Positions 42,988 to 54,100 are shown, counted from the first letter of the stretch. The stretch is 64,000 nucleotides of DNA from DATBVX01 sp963724625 (GCA_963724625.1 CAVRVO010000001.1:186001-250000), one strand, 5' to 3'. Notes: generated from the sequence alone by a model not told the origin. Numbers and translations are program-made.

Positions 42988-43016
42988 TTTACCCGGCCCG
43001 TTGGCGCGCGTACAAT
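42988..43016 (+). promoter_or_regulatory. Sigma-70 promoter of guaBA
   Basis: TTTACC (42988-42993) and TACAAT (43011-43016) are 17 bases apart, matching 4/6 and 5/6 of the consensus. The guaB ATG is 54 bases downstream of the -10 box. It lies in the gap between divergent xseA and guaB. Confidence 0.65.
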
Positions 43017-43069
43017 CGCGCCCTTTACTCGCGGGGCGCCCTGGGCCCCGGACGAGACGGGCAGAGCCG

Positions 43070-44536
43070 ATGCGAATTCTGGAAGAAGCCCTGACTTTCG
43101 ACGACGTCCTGCTCGTGCCGGCGTACTCGGAAGTCCTGCCTCGGGAAGTTGATCTCGCCACGCGCATCACGCGCAAAGTCAGTGTGAATCTCCCGGTCTT
43201 GTCCGCAGCGATGGACACGGTGACCGAAGCGCGCCTCGCGATCACCATCGCGCAGGAAGGCGGCATTGGCATCATCCACAAGAACATGACGATCGCCGGC
43301 CAGGCGCGCGAAGTATCACGCGTCAAGAAGTTCGAAAGCGGCGTAATCGTCGATCCGATCACTGTCACGCCCGACAAGACCATTCGAGAAGTCATCGACC
43401 TGACGCGTGCCAAGGGAATCTCCGGTGTCCCGGTTGTGGTCGGCGACAAAGTGGTCGGCATCGTCACGCATCGGGATCTGCGTTTCGAAACCAAGCTCGA
43501 CGCGCCGGTCGCAAGCGTGATGACGCCAAAAGAGCGCCTGGTGACAGTGCGGGAGAATGCGCCCAAGGAAGAGGTCCTGCAGCTTCTGCACAAGCACCGC
43601 ATCGAGAAGGTGCTGGTGGTCAATGGCAACTTCGAGCTCAAAGGCATGATCACCGTCAAGGACTTCCAGAAGGCGACGGAATTTCCGCGCGCCTGCAAGG
43701 ACTCCAACGGTGCATTGCGCGTCGGCGCAGCAGTGGGCACATCGCCAGACACCATCGAGCGCGTCACGGCGCTGCGCGAAGCGGGCGTCGATCTGGTGGT
43801 CGTCGATACCTCACACGGTCATTCCAAGGGCGTGCTCGAAATGGTGAGCCGTCTCAAGGAGAAGTTCGGCGAGCTGCAGGTCATCGGCGGTAACGTCGTC
43901 ACCCCCGAAGCCGCCAACGACCTCGTGAAGGCGGGCGCGGATGGCGTCAAGGTCGGGATCGGTCCCGGTTCGATCTGCACCACGCGCGTGGTGGCGGGCG
44001 TCGGAGTACCTCAGATCAGTGCGGTGGCTCGCGTGGCGGAGGCTCTCAAGAATAGCGACGTGCCGCTCATCGCGGATGGTGGCATCCGTTATTCCGGCGA
44101 TATTGCCAAGGCAATTGCGGCCGGTGCGCATGCAGTGATGATCGGCGGGATGTTTGCGGGCACCGAAGAGTCTCCCGGCGAGGTCGAGCTCTACCAGGGC
44201 GCCTCCTACAAGTCATATCGCGGCATGGGCTCGCTCGGCGCGATGGGACAGCTGCACGGCTCGAGCGATCGCTACTTTCAGGACACTACCAGTGAGCTCG
44301 AAAAGCTCGTGCCGGAAGGTATCGAGGGGCGGGTGCCGTACAAGGGGAGTCTCGTGAGCATCCTGCATCAGCTTGCTGGCGGGCTGCGGGCTGCGATGGG
44401 CTACACGGGCAGCCACAACATCCAGGAGTTGCGCACACGACCGACCTTCGTACGCGTCACGACGGCGGGCGTGCGCGAGAGCCACGTGCACGACGTGAGC
44501 ATCACCAAGGAAGCGCCGAACTACCGCACCAGCTGA
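43070..44536 (+). CDS. guaB: IMP dehydrogenase
   Basis: 488 residues; NAD-dependent oxidation of IMP to XMP, committing purines to GMP. The TIM barrel is interrupted by two CBS domains ([18 protein letters not shown] and [19 protein letters not shown]). The catalytic cysteine is in [13 protein letters not shown] and the flap motif [10 protein letters not shown] is present. ATG 43070 follows a weak GA-rich site. guaA begins two bases after the stop, so the two enzymes of GMP synthesis form one operon. Confidence 0.98.
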   Translation: MRILEEALTFDDVLLVPAYSEVLPREVDLATRITRKVSVNLPVLSAAMDTVTEARLAITIAQEGGIGIIHKNMTIAGQAREVSRVKKFESGVIVDPITVTPDKTIREVIDLTRAKGISGVPVVVGDKVVGIVTHRDLRFETKLDAPVASVMTPKERLVTVRENAPKEEVLQLLHKHRIEKVLVVNGNFELKGMITVKDFQKATEFPRACKDSNGALRVGAAVGTSPDTIERVTALREAGVDLVVVDTSHGHSKGVLEMVSRLKEKFGELQVIGGNVVTPEAANDLVKAGADGVKVGIGPGSICTTRVVAGVGVPQISAVARVAEALKNSDVPLIADGGIRYSGDIAKAIAAGAHAVMIGGMFAGTEESPGEVELYQGASYKSYRGMGSLGAMGQLHGSSDRYFQDTTSELEKLVPEGIEGRVPYKGSLVSILHQLAGGLRAAMGYTGSHNIQELRTRPTFVRVTTAGVRESHVHDVSITKEAPNYRTS

Positions 44537-44538
44537 GA

Positions 44539-46146
44539 ATGGCCAGAGAGCTGCAGTCCATCCCGCCGCCCGCTGCGGACATCCACGCCCACCGCATCCT
44601 GATTCTCGACTTCGGCGCGCAGTACACGCAATTGATTGCGCGTCGCGTGCGCGAGATCGGCGTCTATTGCGAGATCTTCCCCTGGGACGCGAGCGAAGCC
44701 GAGATCCGCGCATTCAAGGCCCGCGGCATCATCCTCTCGGGTGGACCGGAATCGGTGACCGACACAAGGCCTCCTCTCGCACCTGACCTCGTCTACAAGG
44801 CTGGCGTTCCAGTGCTCGGCATCTGCTATGGCATGCAGGCTATGGCGCTGCAGCTCGGCGGCAAGATCACCGCGGCCAAGCATCGTGAATTCGGTTTTGC
44901 GCGCGTAACCAATGCGGCCAAAGCGTCGCTCCTGCGCGGCCTCAGCGATCACACCGATGCCGAAGGTCGCCCGGTGCTCGACGTCTGGATGAGTCACGGT
45001 GATCACGTCGATGTATTGCCGCCGGGCTTCGCGGCCGAGGCCAGTACAGCGACGATTCCGCTCGCCGCGATGGCGGACGAGAAACGCAAGTTCTACGGCG
45101 TGCAGTTTCATCCCGAGGTGACGCACACGCTGCAGGGTCGCGCGATTCTCGAGCGCTTCGTGCGCGAGATCTGCGGCTGCGAAGCCCTGTGGGATGCAGG
45201 AAACATCATCGCCGACAGCATCGCGCGCGTTCGCGAGCAGGTAGGCAAGGGCAAGGTGCTGCTGGGTTTGTCGGGCGGCGTGGATTCTTCGGTGGTCGCG
45301 ACGCTCCTGCATCGCGCGATCGGTCAGCAGCTCGTGTGCGTATTCGTCGATCATGGCTTGTTGCGCCTCGGCGAGGGCGAGCAGGTGATGGACACCTTCG
45401 CGCGCCACATGGGCGTGAAGGTGATCCGCGTCAATGCCGAGGATCGCTTCCTGGCGGCGCTGAAAGGGGAGACGGATCCGGAGAAGAAGCGCAAGGCGAT
45501 TGGACGGCTCTTCATCGAGGTGTTCGAAGAGGAGTCGAGGAAGATCCCTGGCATCGAATGGCTCGCGCAAGGCACGATCTACCCGGATGTCATCGAATCA
45601 GCCGGGGCGCGTACCGGCAAGGCTCATGTCATCAAGTCGCATCACAACGTGGGCGGCCTGCCCGAGCGGATGCACCTGAAGCTGCTCGAGCCACTTCGTG
45701 AGCTGTTCAAGGATGAGGTGCGTCGGATAGGAGTGGAGCTGGGCCTGCCGCACGAGATGGTGTTGCGCCACCCGTTCCCCGGTCCCGGCCTCGGCGTTCG
45801 AATCCTGGGAGAGGTGACCAAGCCGCACGCGGATCTGCTGCGCCAGGCGGACGCGATCTTCATCGAGGAGCTGCGCCGACATAATCTGTACGACCGCGTC
45901 AGCCAGGCGTTCGTGGTATTCCTGCCAGTACGCTCGGTCGCCGTGATGGGAGACGGGCGTCGTTATGACTACGTCGTGGCGCTACGTGCCGTGGAAACAG
46001 TCGACTTCATGACGGCGCGCTGGGCGCATCTGCCGTACGAATTTCTCGATCACGTTTCGCTGCGCATCATCAACGAAGTTCCGGGCATTTCACGCGTGAC
46101 TTATGACATTTCCGGCAAGCCTCCCGCAACGATCGAGTGGGAATAG
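44539..46146 (+). CDS. guaA: GMP synthase (glutamine-hydrolysing)
   Basis: 535 residues. The class I glutamine amidotransferase half has the nucleophile in [11 protein letters not shown] and His-Glu in [12 protein letters not shown]. The ATP-pyrophosphatase half has the P-loop [15 protein letters not shown], and the dimerisation domain ends in [15 protein letters not shown]. It converts XMP to GMP with glutamine and ATP. It follows guaB by two bases. The first ~17 residues are less conserved, and a start further in at [10 protein letters not shown] cannot be excluded. Confidence 0.98.
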   Translation: MARELQSIPPPAADIHAHRILILDFGAQYTQLIARRVREIGVYCEIFPWDASEAEIRAFKARGIILSGGPESVTDTRPPLAPDLVYKAGVPVLGICYGMQAMALQLGGKITAAKHREFGFARVTNAAKASLLRGLSDHTDAEGRPVLDVWMSHGDHVDVLPPGFAAEASTATIPLAAMADEKRKFYGVQFHPEVTHTLQGRAILERFVREICGCEALWDAGNIIADSIARVREQVGKGKVLLGLSGGVDSSVVATLLHRAIGQQLVCVFVDHGLLRLGEGEQVMDTFARHMGVKVIRVNAEDRFLAALKGETDPEKKRKAIGRLFIEVFEEESRKIPGIEWLAQGTIYPDVIESAGARTGKAHVIKSHHNVGGLPERMHLKLLEPLRELFKDEVRRIGVELGLPHEMVLRHPFPGPGLGVRILGEVTKPHADLLRQADAIFIEELRRHNLYDRVSQAFVVFLPVRSVAVMGDGRRYDYVVALRAVETVDFMTARWAHLPYEFLDHVSLRIINEVPGISRVTYDISGKPPATIEWE

Positions 46147-46149
46147 GTC

Positions 46150-46746
46150 ATGAGCCCCGAAACACGTGCGTTCGAGTACGCGCTGGGGCTGTTTGCCGTT
46201 CTCATCGGTCTCGCAGTCGCCGACATCGCCACGAGTTTTCACCGACTGGTCCGCAGCAGATCGCCGGTCGTCTGGGATCCGCTCGCGCTGCTCGCCGCTC
46301 TGTATGCGCTCTGCACCGCAGTCGGCATGTGGTTCGACATCTGGGGCGTGCGCAACTTCGCCGCCACACGGCATTTCTTTTTCTACCTTCTCCCTGGTGG
46401 CGAGTCTCTTCGTGCTGTTTGGTACATTCGCGGCCTGATCGCCGCGGCGAGCTTGCCGGATGAGGCCGGCGAGGCAAACGATCTGCGCGAGTACTACGCC
46501 AGGAACCGACGCTATTTCTGGACGCTGGTGGCCCTGTTTCAGTTCGGGTACTTGGCCCACGGGCTCTATTTCGTCGGACTGCCTCTGCCGCATGAACATA
46601 TCGCGCGCCCGCTCATCCAGATGGCGGCGCCCCTGGTCGTCTCGCTGGCCTTGGTGGGCGTGAAGATGCGAGCCGCGCACTACGCTGGCGTCGCGTTATT
46701 GTTCGCAATACTCACGTACCACTACGCGTCATACTCCATCAATTGA
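46150..46746 (+). CDS. Hypothetical membrane protein
   Basis: 198 residues with four to six hydrophobic helices (ALGLFAVLIGLAVADIATSF, PLALLAALYALCTAVGMWF, FWTLVALFQFGYLAHGLYFV, AGVALLFAILTYHYASYSI). No family recognised. The stretch about 80-97 reads poorly (LLPGGESLRAVWYIRG), while the other frame gives a typical helix, FSLVASLFVLFGTFAA. Two compensating indels near 46385 (run of T) and 46437 may therefore have garbled that segment. It starts three bases after guaA and its stop overlaps the tadA start, so it may be co-transcribed by position alone. Confidence 0.65.
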   Translation: MSPETRAFEYALGLFAVLIGLAVADIATSFHRLVRSRSPVVWDPLALLAALYALCTAVGMWFDIWGVRNFAATRHFFFYLLPGGESLRAVWYIRGLIAAASLPDEAGEANDLREYYARNRRYFWTLVALFQFGYLAHGLYFVGLPLPHEHIARPLIQMAAPLVVSLALVGVKMRAAHYAGVALLFAILTYHYASYSIN

Positions 46747-47216
46747 CTTCGCCCGCCACCTCATGCGCTTCATCTGATCGCGACTTCATGGTGCGCGCCC
46801 TGGAACTGGCGGGTCGTGCCGAAGCAGAGGGTGAAGTCCCGGTAGGGGCGGTACTGGTGAAGGACGGCCAGATCATTGCCGAGGGCTGGAATCGTCCGAT
46901 CGCAAGTAACGATCCGACAGCCCACGCGGAGATCGAAGTGATCCGCGCCGCCGCCCGCGTCCTCAACAGCTATCGCCTGAGTGACACGACGCTCTACGTC
47001 ACGCTCGAACCATGCGCCATGTGCGCGGCGGCAATGGTGCACGCTCGCATCAGCCGGCTCGTATTCGGCGCCTGGGATCCTCGGGTGGGCGCCGCGGGTA
47101 GCGCGCTCAACCTGGTGAACGCGCCGACCTTCAATCACCGCATCGACACGTTCGGCGGTGTGCTCGTCGAGGAATGCGGCGCGCAACTGCGCCGTTTCTT
47201 TGAGGGGAAACGCTGA
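46743..47216 (+). CDS. tadA: tRNA-specific adenosine-34 deaminase
   Basis: 157 residues; makes inosine at the wobble position of tRNA-Arg(ACG). The zinc/catalytic motifs are TAHAEIEVIRAA (His and Glu) and TLEPCAMCAAAMVHARI (P-C-x2-C). TTG 46743 overlaps the previous stop (TTGA) and gives the residues that precede FMVRALELA in homologues; ATG 46788 would cut these. It is convergent with mltF, as in many gammaproteobacteria. Confidence 0.95.
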   Translation: MTSPATSCASSDRDFMVRALELAGRAEAEGEVPVGAVLVKDGQIIAEGWNRPIASNDPTAHAEIEVIRAAARVLNSYRLSDTTLYVTLEPCAMCAAAMVHARISRLVFGAWDPRVGAAGSALNLVNAPTFNHRIDTFGGVLVEECGAQLRRFFEGKR

Positions 47217-47219
47217 CTT

Positions 47220-48649
47220 CTAGTTCGTAGCGCCGGCTCTGGAAAGCGCCGTGCCGTCGTTCGCGGCGGTCTTCGGTCCGCTATCGGCTGCGACCCATTC
47301 CAGGATATCGAGATAGCTGCGGATGTTGTCGACGTAACGCACGGGCTCCCAGCCACGCGCGTAGCCCCGCTCGGTTTGCGTGTACCAGAACTCCTGCGCG
47401 AGCAGTGGCAGAAACGCCCGCACGTCCTGCCACGAGTCGGGATTGCGCCGATGCATCTGCGTGAGAATGCGGGCGTCTTCGAGGTGTCCGTAACCAACGT
47501 TGTATGCGGCCAGCGCGAGCCAGGTCCGATCCGGCTCGGCAATACGAGCGGGAATCTTCGTACGTATCGACTGGTAGTAGCGCGCGCCGCCGAGAATGCT
47601 CTGATGGGGGTCGGTCCGATCGGCGATGCCGAGATGCGCGGCGGTGTCTTCGGTCAGCATCATCAACCCGCGCACGCCGGTCGGTGACACCGCATTCGGA
47701 TCCCAGCGCGATTCCTGGTAACCCATGGCGGCGATCAGCCGCCAGTCCTCGCCGATCGTTCCGGCGGCTTCCTCGAACCACTTGCGATACTGCGGCAGCA
47801 GCGCCTGCACGTCGCGAATGAAACCGCGCGCACCCACGTAATCGAAACGATCCGAACGCCCGTAGTAGCGATCCAGGATCGCGGCGAGTTGCCCGCCGCC
47901 CGTCATCCGTTCGAAGAACGCGTTCACGCGCTGTTGCAGACTGTCATCGCGCGAGTTCATGGCCCACGCAATCGACTCACCTGCCATCAGATCAAAGCCG
48001 ACGCGCACCTGCTGGTGAAAGTTTCGGCCCAGGGCAAATTCAGTGGAGTCGACGATGGTGTAGTCGATCGCATTTGCGGCGACATCGCCGAGCAGCTCCA
48101 CCGAATCGCCACGCCGGCGCTCTACCCAGGCCAATGTCGGCAGGCGTTCGCGAACCAGCCGCAGGGTTTCGGCCTGGGAACTGCCGGCCGTGATCTCGAG
48201 GCGTGAGCCGTTGATCTCCTTCAGTGAGCGGGGTTTGGGCCGGCCCTGCTTATAGATGAGGTGCTGGCGCACCTGCTGATACGCTGGACCGAACAGCACT
48301 GAATCTCCCCAGGCATTGTTGATCGTCAACCCCGCAGCGGCGAGATGCGCGCGCCCGCTGGCGAGCTGGGCGCGGATGTCAGCGAACGCCGGAACTGTGT
48401 AAATGAAAAGGCTGACGCCGAGCTCATGGGCGAACTGCCGCACCAGGTCGTATTCCGGGCCCTCGGGGCCGTTGGCGCCGTTGTAGTACGCGGTAGGACT
48501 GTTGCGCGAAACGACTCGCAGTTGGCCAAGGGTCTGGATCTGTTCGAGTCGTGGAGGGCACGCGCTGGCAGGTGCCGACCAGCAGGCACAAGAGAGCTGC
48601 GGCGGCGAACTGGATCGCGGGCATGCGCTGTAGGACGCTATTCGACATG
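47220..48649 (-). CDS. mltF: Membrane-bound lytic murein transglycosylase F (one frame shift)
   Basis: About 476 residues. A lipoprotein-type N-terminus (FAAAALLCLLVGTC) is followed by a periplasmic solute-binding-like domain (YDLVRQFAHELGVSLFIY) and a Slt70-type catalytic domain. The catalytic Glu is in AAMGYQESRWDPNAVSPTGVRGLMML, here in GYQESRWDPNA, and the AYNVGYGHLEDAR motif is present. It cleaves glycan strands, forming 1,6-anhydro ends. The frame breaks near 48556 between VPST and RLEQIQTLGQLRVVSRN. The start ATG 48649 is in the signal frame. It is divergent from tRNA-Ser. Confidence 0.9.
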
Positions 48650-48764
48650 CGGCGTTGATGGCTCACTCCGTCCGAGCTTCAGGTAGAATACCCCGCCGCC
48701 CCGAGCCCCGCCGTAGTCGACGCTCACAACGTGCGTCGTTTATCTGTTTACGGCGCTGATCAAC

Positions 48765-48856
48765 GGAGAGGTACCGAAGCGGTCATAACGGCGCGCACTC
48801 GAAATGCGATGGGGGCATTACGCCCCACGTGGGTTCGAATCCCACCCTCTCCGCCA
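48765..48856 (+). tRNA. tRNA-Ser (anticodon CGA)
   Basis: 92 bases with encoded CCA. The acceptor GGAGAGG/CCTCTCC is fully paired, the anticodon loop CTCGAAA gives CGA (reads UCG), the long variable arm has GGGGC/GCCCC and the T-arm is GTGGG TTCGAAT CCCAC. The first base pair of the anticodon stem is a G-A mismatch (GCGCA against TGCGA), which is slightly unusual. Confidence 0.97.
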
Positions 48857-48898
48857 GTTTTCTCGTTGTCCGCACGCCGCAGGTACAATCGCGCGGCC

Positions 48899-49119
48899 AT
48901 GAGCGCGGACGGTACTGCCAGCGGGCCTTCCAGGTCCTTCGCGGAACTCAAGCGCCGGCGAGGATAACCCGCTGTTCGAAGATATTCGCAATGCCCCCGC
49001 TTCGCAGCCTGGTATGTCCGCATGTACGCCGAGGTCGCGCGGCAGCTCGCGCAAGCGAGGCAAGAGGAGGCTGCGGGGAAGGACGCGCCGACGCCGGCGA
49101 GTCAAAAGGCAACGTAGCA
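48899..49119 (+). CDS. Small hypothetical protein, probably frame-shifted
   Basis: Three frames join into one protein-like chain of about 73 residues: MSADGTASGPSRSFAELKRR, then EDNPLFEDIR, then CPRFAAWYVRMYAEVARQL and a charged helical tail ending ASQKAT at 49119. The changes of frame fall near 48962 and 49000. Composition and the amphipathic tail look coding, but no family is recognised. TACAAT at 48883 is a possible -10 box. It lies between tRNA-Ser and the convergent FHA gene. Alternatively the region is non-coding. Confidence 0.4.
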
Positions 49120-49129
49120 ACGCGTCGCG

Positions 49130-50509
49130 CTACTGCTCGCTAGGTGAGGCGCGCTTGCGCGGCGGTTCGTCCTCAAGCTCTCCCTCTACCACTTCTATGG
49201 ATGGCGCCGGGCGTGCACGGCGATTGGCCAGCTGGGCGAGCTTTCCCTCGTAGGCACGCGCGAACCGTTCGACGAACGTGTGCGGGAAAGCATCCTTCGG
49301 GTTGTGCTTGAGCGTGTGATAAAGCTCGGCGTAGAGATCCCAATACTTGATCTTGTTCGCCGCGCCGAGAAGGCCGGTGCGCTTGCCGCCGCGATCGAAG
49401 CGGTCCTGCAATTCCACGGGATCCAGGTGCTGCAGGAAATCGTTGAAGGCTTCTTCCATCGCGCCGACCACGGCCTGCTCGTGCTGACGGAGCTCACGCA
49501 AGCTCTCGCGCACGGCTTCGACGGGACCGAGATACCGATTACCCTGCTGCTCGAAGAGCTTCCGCAGCGCCTCGTCGACGCCCGCTGCGAAGCGCAGCGG
49601 ATTGTTTGCGGTCGCCTGCACCGTTTCCTGGCTGATGCGGAACCGGTTCTTGAGCTCGGCGCGGACCTGCATGATCTCCATCAAGCCCATCACGACCTCG
49701 CGCAGGATCTGGCCGGCAAGCGGCAATACCTGCGGCTGGAGGGCGGCAGGAATGCCGGACGGATCGATGCCGGCGCCACGACATAGCGCCTGCAGGCCCG
49801 CGTCAGGCCCCGCTGCGGGCTCGCCCGACGTGCGCACGTTCGGCTCGGGATCCGAGGTCTTCGCAGGGCTGCGATATGGGTCGATGCGCCGCCGCGTGGA
49901 GAGATTCCACGGTTGTTCGCCAGACTTGGCCGCGGCGGCCTTCGGTCGAACTGGGACACGTGGTTTCGGCGTAAGCGGGGCGTCGGCGGAGCTGATCCGT
50001 GGCAGGTCCACGGCCTGGCCGTAGGCGTTCACGGGTGTCGCCGGGCGTGAACCGCTCGACTCCGGCGCGAGCAGCGCATCGAGATTCAATGATTCGCCGA
50101 GGTCGTCCTCGGTCGATTGGCGGGCGGCGGATGAGCCGAGGCCATCGTAGGCAACGATCGCGCTCTTTTCCGGCGAAAAATCGTTCGCAGCGTCGACGCT
50201 GACGATCACTTCATAGTCGCCGATACGTAGCCGGTCACCGTCCTTGAGCGCCTGGGATCCGATATCGGAGATCGGTGCCGTTTCCTCGTTGAGGTAGGTG
50301 CCGTTGGAGCTGGTGTCGGTCAGCCAGTACCCGCCGTCGCGGTATTCGATGGTGGCGTGATGACCCGAAACATAACGTTCCGGATCGGGCAGTATCCAGT
50401 CGTTATCGCTGGCGCGGCCAATGGAGCCGCCGTGGACACCGAATATCTTGGTGCCCTCGGGGCCGAGAATTCTCGCGTGATTACTAACGACTCTGAGTCG
50501 CAAAGCCAT
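49130..50509 (-). CDS. FHA-domain protein of the type VI secretion TagH/ImpI type
   Basis: About 459 residues. The N-terminal forkhead-associated domain (GSIGRASDNDWILPDPERYVSGHHATI, here GRASDNDWILPD, and the TDTSSNGTYLN phosphothreonine-binding strand) is followed by a Pro/Ala-rich linker. The C-terminal helical domain is typical of TagH (FRAGVDEALRKLF-like FAAGVDEALRKLF, ELRQHEQAVVGAMEEAF, KIKYWDLYAELYHTL). TagH is phosphorylated by PpkA-type kinases to switch on type VI secretion. No other T6SS gene is in the window, so it is either a distant part of a dispersed system or a repurposed regulator. ATG 50509; the upstream open frame overlaps the DUF1820 promoter. It is divergent from the DUF1820 gene. 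Confidence 0.82.
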   Translation of the reverse strand: MALRLRVVSNHARILGPEGTKIFGVHGGSIGRASDNDWILPDPERYVSGHHATIEYRDGGYWLTDTSSNGTYLNEETAPISDIGSQALKDGDRLRIGDYEVIVSVDAANDFSPEKSAIVAYDGLGSSAARQSTEDDLGESLNLDALLAPESSGSRPATPVNAYGQAVDLPRISSADAPLTPKPRVPVRPKAAAAKSGEQPWNLSTRRRIDPYRSPAKTSDPEPNVRTSGEPAAGPDAGLQALCRGAGIDPSGIPAALQPQVLPLAGQILREVVMGLMEIMQVRAELKNRFRISQETVQATANNPLRFAAGVDEALRKLFEQQGNRYLGPVEAVRESLRELRQHEQAVVGAMEEAFNDFLQHLDPVELQDRFDRGGKRTGLLGAANKIKYWDLYAELYHTLKHNPKDAFPHTFVERFARAYEGKLAQLANRRARPAPSIEVVEGELEDEPPRKRASPSEQ

Positions 50510-50629
50510 GTTCTTCCCTCGCCAAACCACCCGTTCGCCCTGGGGACCGCACGCGGCCCCACTATGTTGGATTCCGGTCGGAGCGCCTGCCTGCGGAGTA
50601 GCGGGCGGACGCAATTTCGCCAGTCTCCG

Positions 50630-50635
50630 TATAAT
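50630..50635 (+). promoter_or_regulatory. Possible -10 box for the DUF1820 gene
   Basis: A perfect TATAAT lies 38 bases before the ATG at 50674. The -35 region is poor, so confidence is limited. Confidence 0.4.
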
Positions 50636-50673
50636 GTCGGGCGCAACACTATCAGCGCGATCGACGAAACCGA

Positions 50674-51015
50674 ATGGCAGCCAGTCACATTTTCAAGGTC
50701 ATGTTCGTGAACCAGGGCAAGGTCTACGAGATTTACGCCCGAAAGGTGAGCCATGGCAGCCTTTTTGGTTTCATCGAGGTGGAGGAGCTGGTATTCGGGG
50801 AGCGCTCCGGCGTGGTCCTCGATCCTGCCGAGGAGCGCATCAAGAGTGAATTCGCGGGCGTGAAACGTACCTATCTGCCGTTGCACGCGGTGGTGCGTAT
50901 CGATGAAGTCAAGAAGCAGGGTGTCAGCAAGATCACCGTGCTCGAAGGCGCAAATGTCACGCAATTTCCGGGCCCCGTTTACACGCCCGGTACCGACACG
51001 ACCAAGCGTGGCTGA
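50674..51015 (+). CDS. DUF1820 family protein
   Basis: 113 residues of a small conserved gammaproteobacterial family of unknown function. Visible conserved parts: HIFKVMFVNQGKVYEIYAR, GSLFGFIEVEELVFGE, LDPAEERIKSEFAGVKRTYLP and VRIDEVKKQG. It lacks signal peptide and membrane helices, so it is cytosolic. It stands between the divergent FHA gene and purL, with its own possible promoter. Confidence 0.9.
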   Translation: MAASHIFKVMFVNQGKVYEIYARKVSHGSLFGFIEVEELVFGERSGVVLDPAEERIKSEFAGVKRTYLPLHAVVRIDEVKKQGVSKITVLEGANVTQFPGPVYTPGTDTTKRG

Positions 51016-51048
51016 TCAATTCCCTGATTAGGTTCAATAACGCGCAAC

Positions 51049-51057
51049 TGCTATCAT
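51049..51057 (+). promoter_or_regulatory. Extended -10 promoter upstream of purL
   Basis: TGCTATCAT fits the extended -10 form (TGn followed by TATCAT), 50 bases before the purL ATG. No PurR-type operator was recognised next to it. Confidence 0.45.
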
Positions 51058-51106
51058 GCGCGCCTCGCTGACGGGCCGAACGCGGCCCGGACACCCGCCC
51101 AACAGA

Positions 51107-54100
51107 ATGTTGCTACTGCCAGGCTCGCCGGCGCTTTCTTCGTTCCGTCTCGACAAGCTCTTGAGCGCTGTACAGGCGCGACATTCCGGCGTCACTGCAA
51201 TCACCGCACGCTGGTATCACCTCGCTGACCTGGAGCGCACGCTCAATCCGGCCGAACGACGAATCCTCGACCAACTGCTGACCTACGGTCCCCATCTCGA
51301 TGCCGGCGATGAAGCGGGCGAGCTGATTCTCGTAGTCCCGCGCTTTGGCACCGTTTCGCCGTGGTCGAGCAAGGCGACCGACATCGCCCACGTGTGCGGT
51401 CTCCACGCCGTCAAGCGCTTGGAGCGTGGTATTGCCTACCGTGTTCGTGCAGAGCACGCCCTCGGTCCCAGCGCGCTGGAGCAGATCGCGTCGTCCCTGC
51501 ACGACCGCATGATCGAGATTCCGTTGTGGGAGCCTGCGCAGGCTGCCCCGCTCTTCGAGCATCACGCACCGAAGCCACTCACGCGCATCGATCTCCTGAA
51601 GCGCGGACGCACTGCTCTCGTGGAGGCGGACCAGCGCCTCGGCCTCGCGCTTTCGGCAGATGAAATCGACTACCTGGTGGATAACTTTCAGCGCATGCGC
51701 CGCGATCCGACCGATGTCGAGCTGATGATGTTTGCGCAAGCGAATTCGGAGCACTGCCGGCACAAGATCTTCAATGCCGAGTGGATCATCGACGGTGAAC
51801 GGCAGCCAAAGTCGTTATTCGCGATGATCCGCAACACCTACGCGCACAATTCACGCGGTGTGCTGTCTGCCTACCGTGACAATGCCGCCGTGATCGAGGG
51901 CTGGCCCGGCGCTCGCCTGTTTCCTGTAGGCCCCGGCAGCACCTACAGCTATGCGCGGGAGCCGATCGACATCCTGATGAAAGTGGAAACGCACAACCAC
52001 CCGACCGCAATCGCGCCGTTTCCCGGCGCAGCAACCGGTTCGGGCGGTGAGATTCGCGATGAAGGGGCGACCGGATGCGGTGCGAAGCCGAAGGCCGGAC
52101 TGACAGGCTTCACGGTATCGAACCTGCACATTCCGGATGCGCTGAACGCATGGGAAACGCAGCGAGAGCTCTCGCCGCGTATCGCCTCAGCGCTGCAGAT
52201 CATGATCGATGGACCGATCGGCGCGGCGGCATTCAACAACGAGTTCGGCCGGCCGAACGTTCTCGGCTATTTCCGGTCCTTCGAGCTCGCGCTTCCAGGT
52301 GATCCGCCCGGCAGGGTTCGCGGCTACCACAAGCCGATCATGATCGCGGGCGGTCTCGGCAACATCCGGCGTGCGCATGTTGAGAAACGTGAGATCCCGG
52401 TTGGCGCGCGCATCATCGTGCTCGGCGGCCCCGGCATGCTTATCGGCCTGGGCGGTGGTGCTGCCTCATCGCTCTCGAGCGGCGCGAGCCAGGAGGATCT
52501 CGACTTCGCCTCCGTGCAGCGTGGCAACCCGGAGATCCAGCGGCGTGCCCAGGAAGTCATTGATCGCTGCTGGGCGCTCGGCGAGCGCAACCCGATCCTT
52601 TTGATTCACGATGTCGGTGCGGGCGGATTGTCGAACGCTGTGCCGGAGGCCGTTGCGCACAGTCACCGCGGCGGACGCATCGATTTTCGCAGCATCCCGA
52701 CCGCGGAGCCGGGCATGTCGCCGCTCGAGGTGTGGTGTAACGAGGCACAGGAGCGATACGTGCTCGCGGTTGCCGCCGATCGTTTGGGCGCACTCGAGGC
52801 CATCTGTGACCGCGAACGTTGCCCGTACGCCGTGATCGGCGAGATAACCGGCGACGGCAAATTGACACTTAAAGACCGGCATTTCGAAGACCGGCCGGTG
52901 GATATGCCGGTCGATGTAGTGCTGGGCAAGGCGCCGAAGATGCTGCGGGATGTGAAGAGCGTTCGCTCGCAGGGGACTGGCTTCGATCCTGCGCCAATCC
53001 CGTTGCGCGATGCGGTTTCGCGTCTGCTGGCGCTGCCGACCATTGCCGACAAGACATTCCTCATTACCATCGGCGATCGCACCGTCGGTGGGCTGATCGC
53101 ACGCGATCAGCTGGTCGGACCCTGGCAGGTAGCGGTGGCGGATGTCGCGGTCACCGCATCGGACTACGTTGGGCATACCGGCGAGGCGATGGCGATGGGT
53201 GAGCGCTCGCCAGTTGCCTTGCTCGACGGTCCGGCGTCGGGGCGGTTGGCAGTGGGCGAGGCGATCACCAACATTCTCGCTGCCGACATCGACTCACTGG
53301 CACAGGTGCGCCTGTCGGCGAACTGGATGGCGGCCTGCGGCGAAGTGGGTGAGGACGCGACGCTGTACGCCACCGTCAAGGCTGTAGGCGAAGAACTGTG
53401 CCCCGCCCTCGGTATTACGATCCCAGTCGGGAAGGATTCGCTGTCGATGAAGTCCGCGTGGGCCGGCAGGGATCAGGCCTGGTCAGTCGTCTCGCCGGTA
53501 TCCCTGATCGTCTCGGCGTTCGCTCCGGTGCGCGACATCCGGCGCACGCTCACGCCGCAGTTGCGGCTCGATGCGGGCGCGACGCGCCTGCTCCTGATCG
53601 ATCTCGGTCGTGGACGTAGTCGTCTCGGTGGTTCATGCCTCGCTCAAGTGTATGGCGCACTTGGCACGGCGCCGGCCGACCTCGACGCTCCGCAACTGCT
53701 CAAGGGGTTTGTCAGCGCGATTACAACATTGAAGGCGCGCGACCTGGTGCTCGCCTATCACGACCGTTCCGATGGCGGTGTGCTCGTCACTCTTCTGGAG
53801 ATGGCCTTTGCCGGCCATTGTGGCCTCGACGTTGTGGTTCCGCTGCAGGACGCGACGCCGCTGGCCGCGCTGTGCGCGGAGGAGCTCGGCGCCGTCATCC
53901 AGGTGCGTGTCGGTGATCTCGATGCCGTGCGTGCCGTTTTCCGTGAACACGATCTGGAGAACTGCACGCACGATCTCGGCTCTGCCCAGGGGGGCGACCG
54001 CATTCGAATCGCCGCAGGACACGAGTTGCTCGACGAATCACGCACGCAGCTTCGCCGTGAGTGGTCGGCGACCTCCTGGCGTTTGCAGCGCCTGCGTGAC

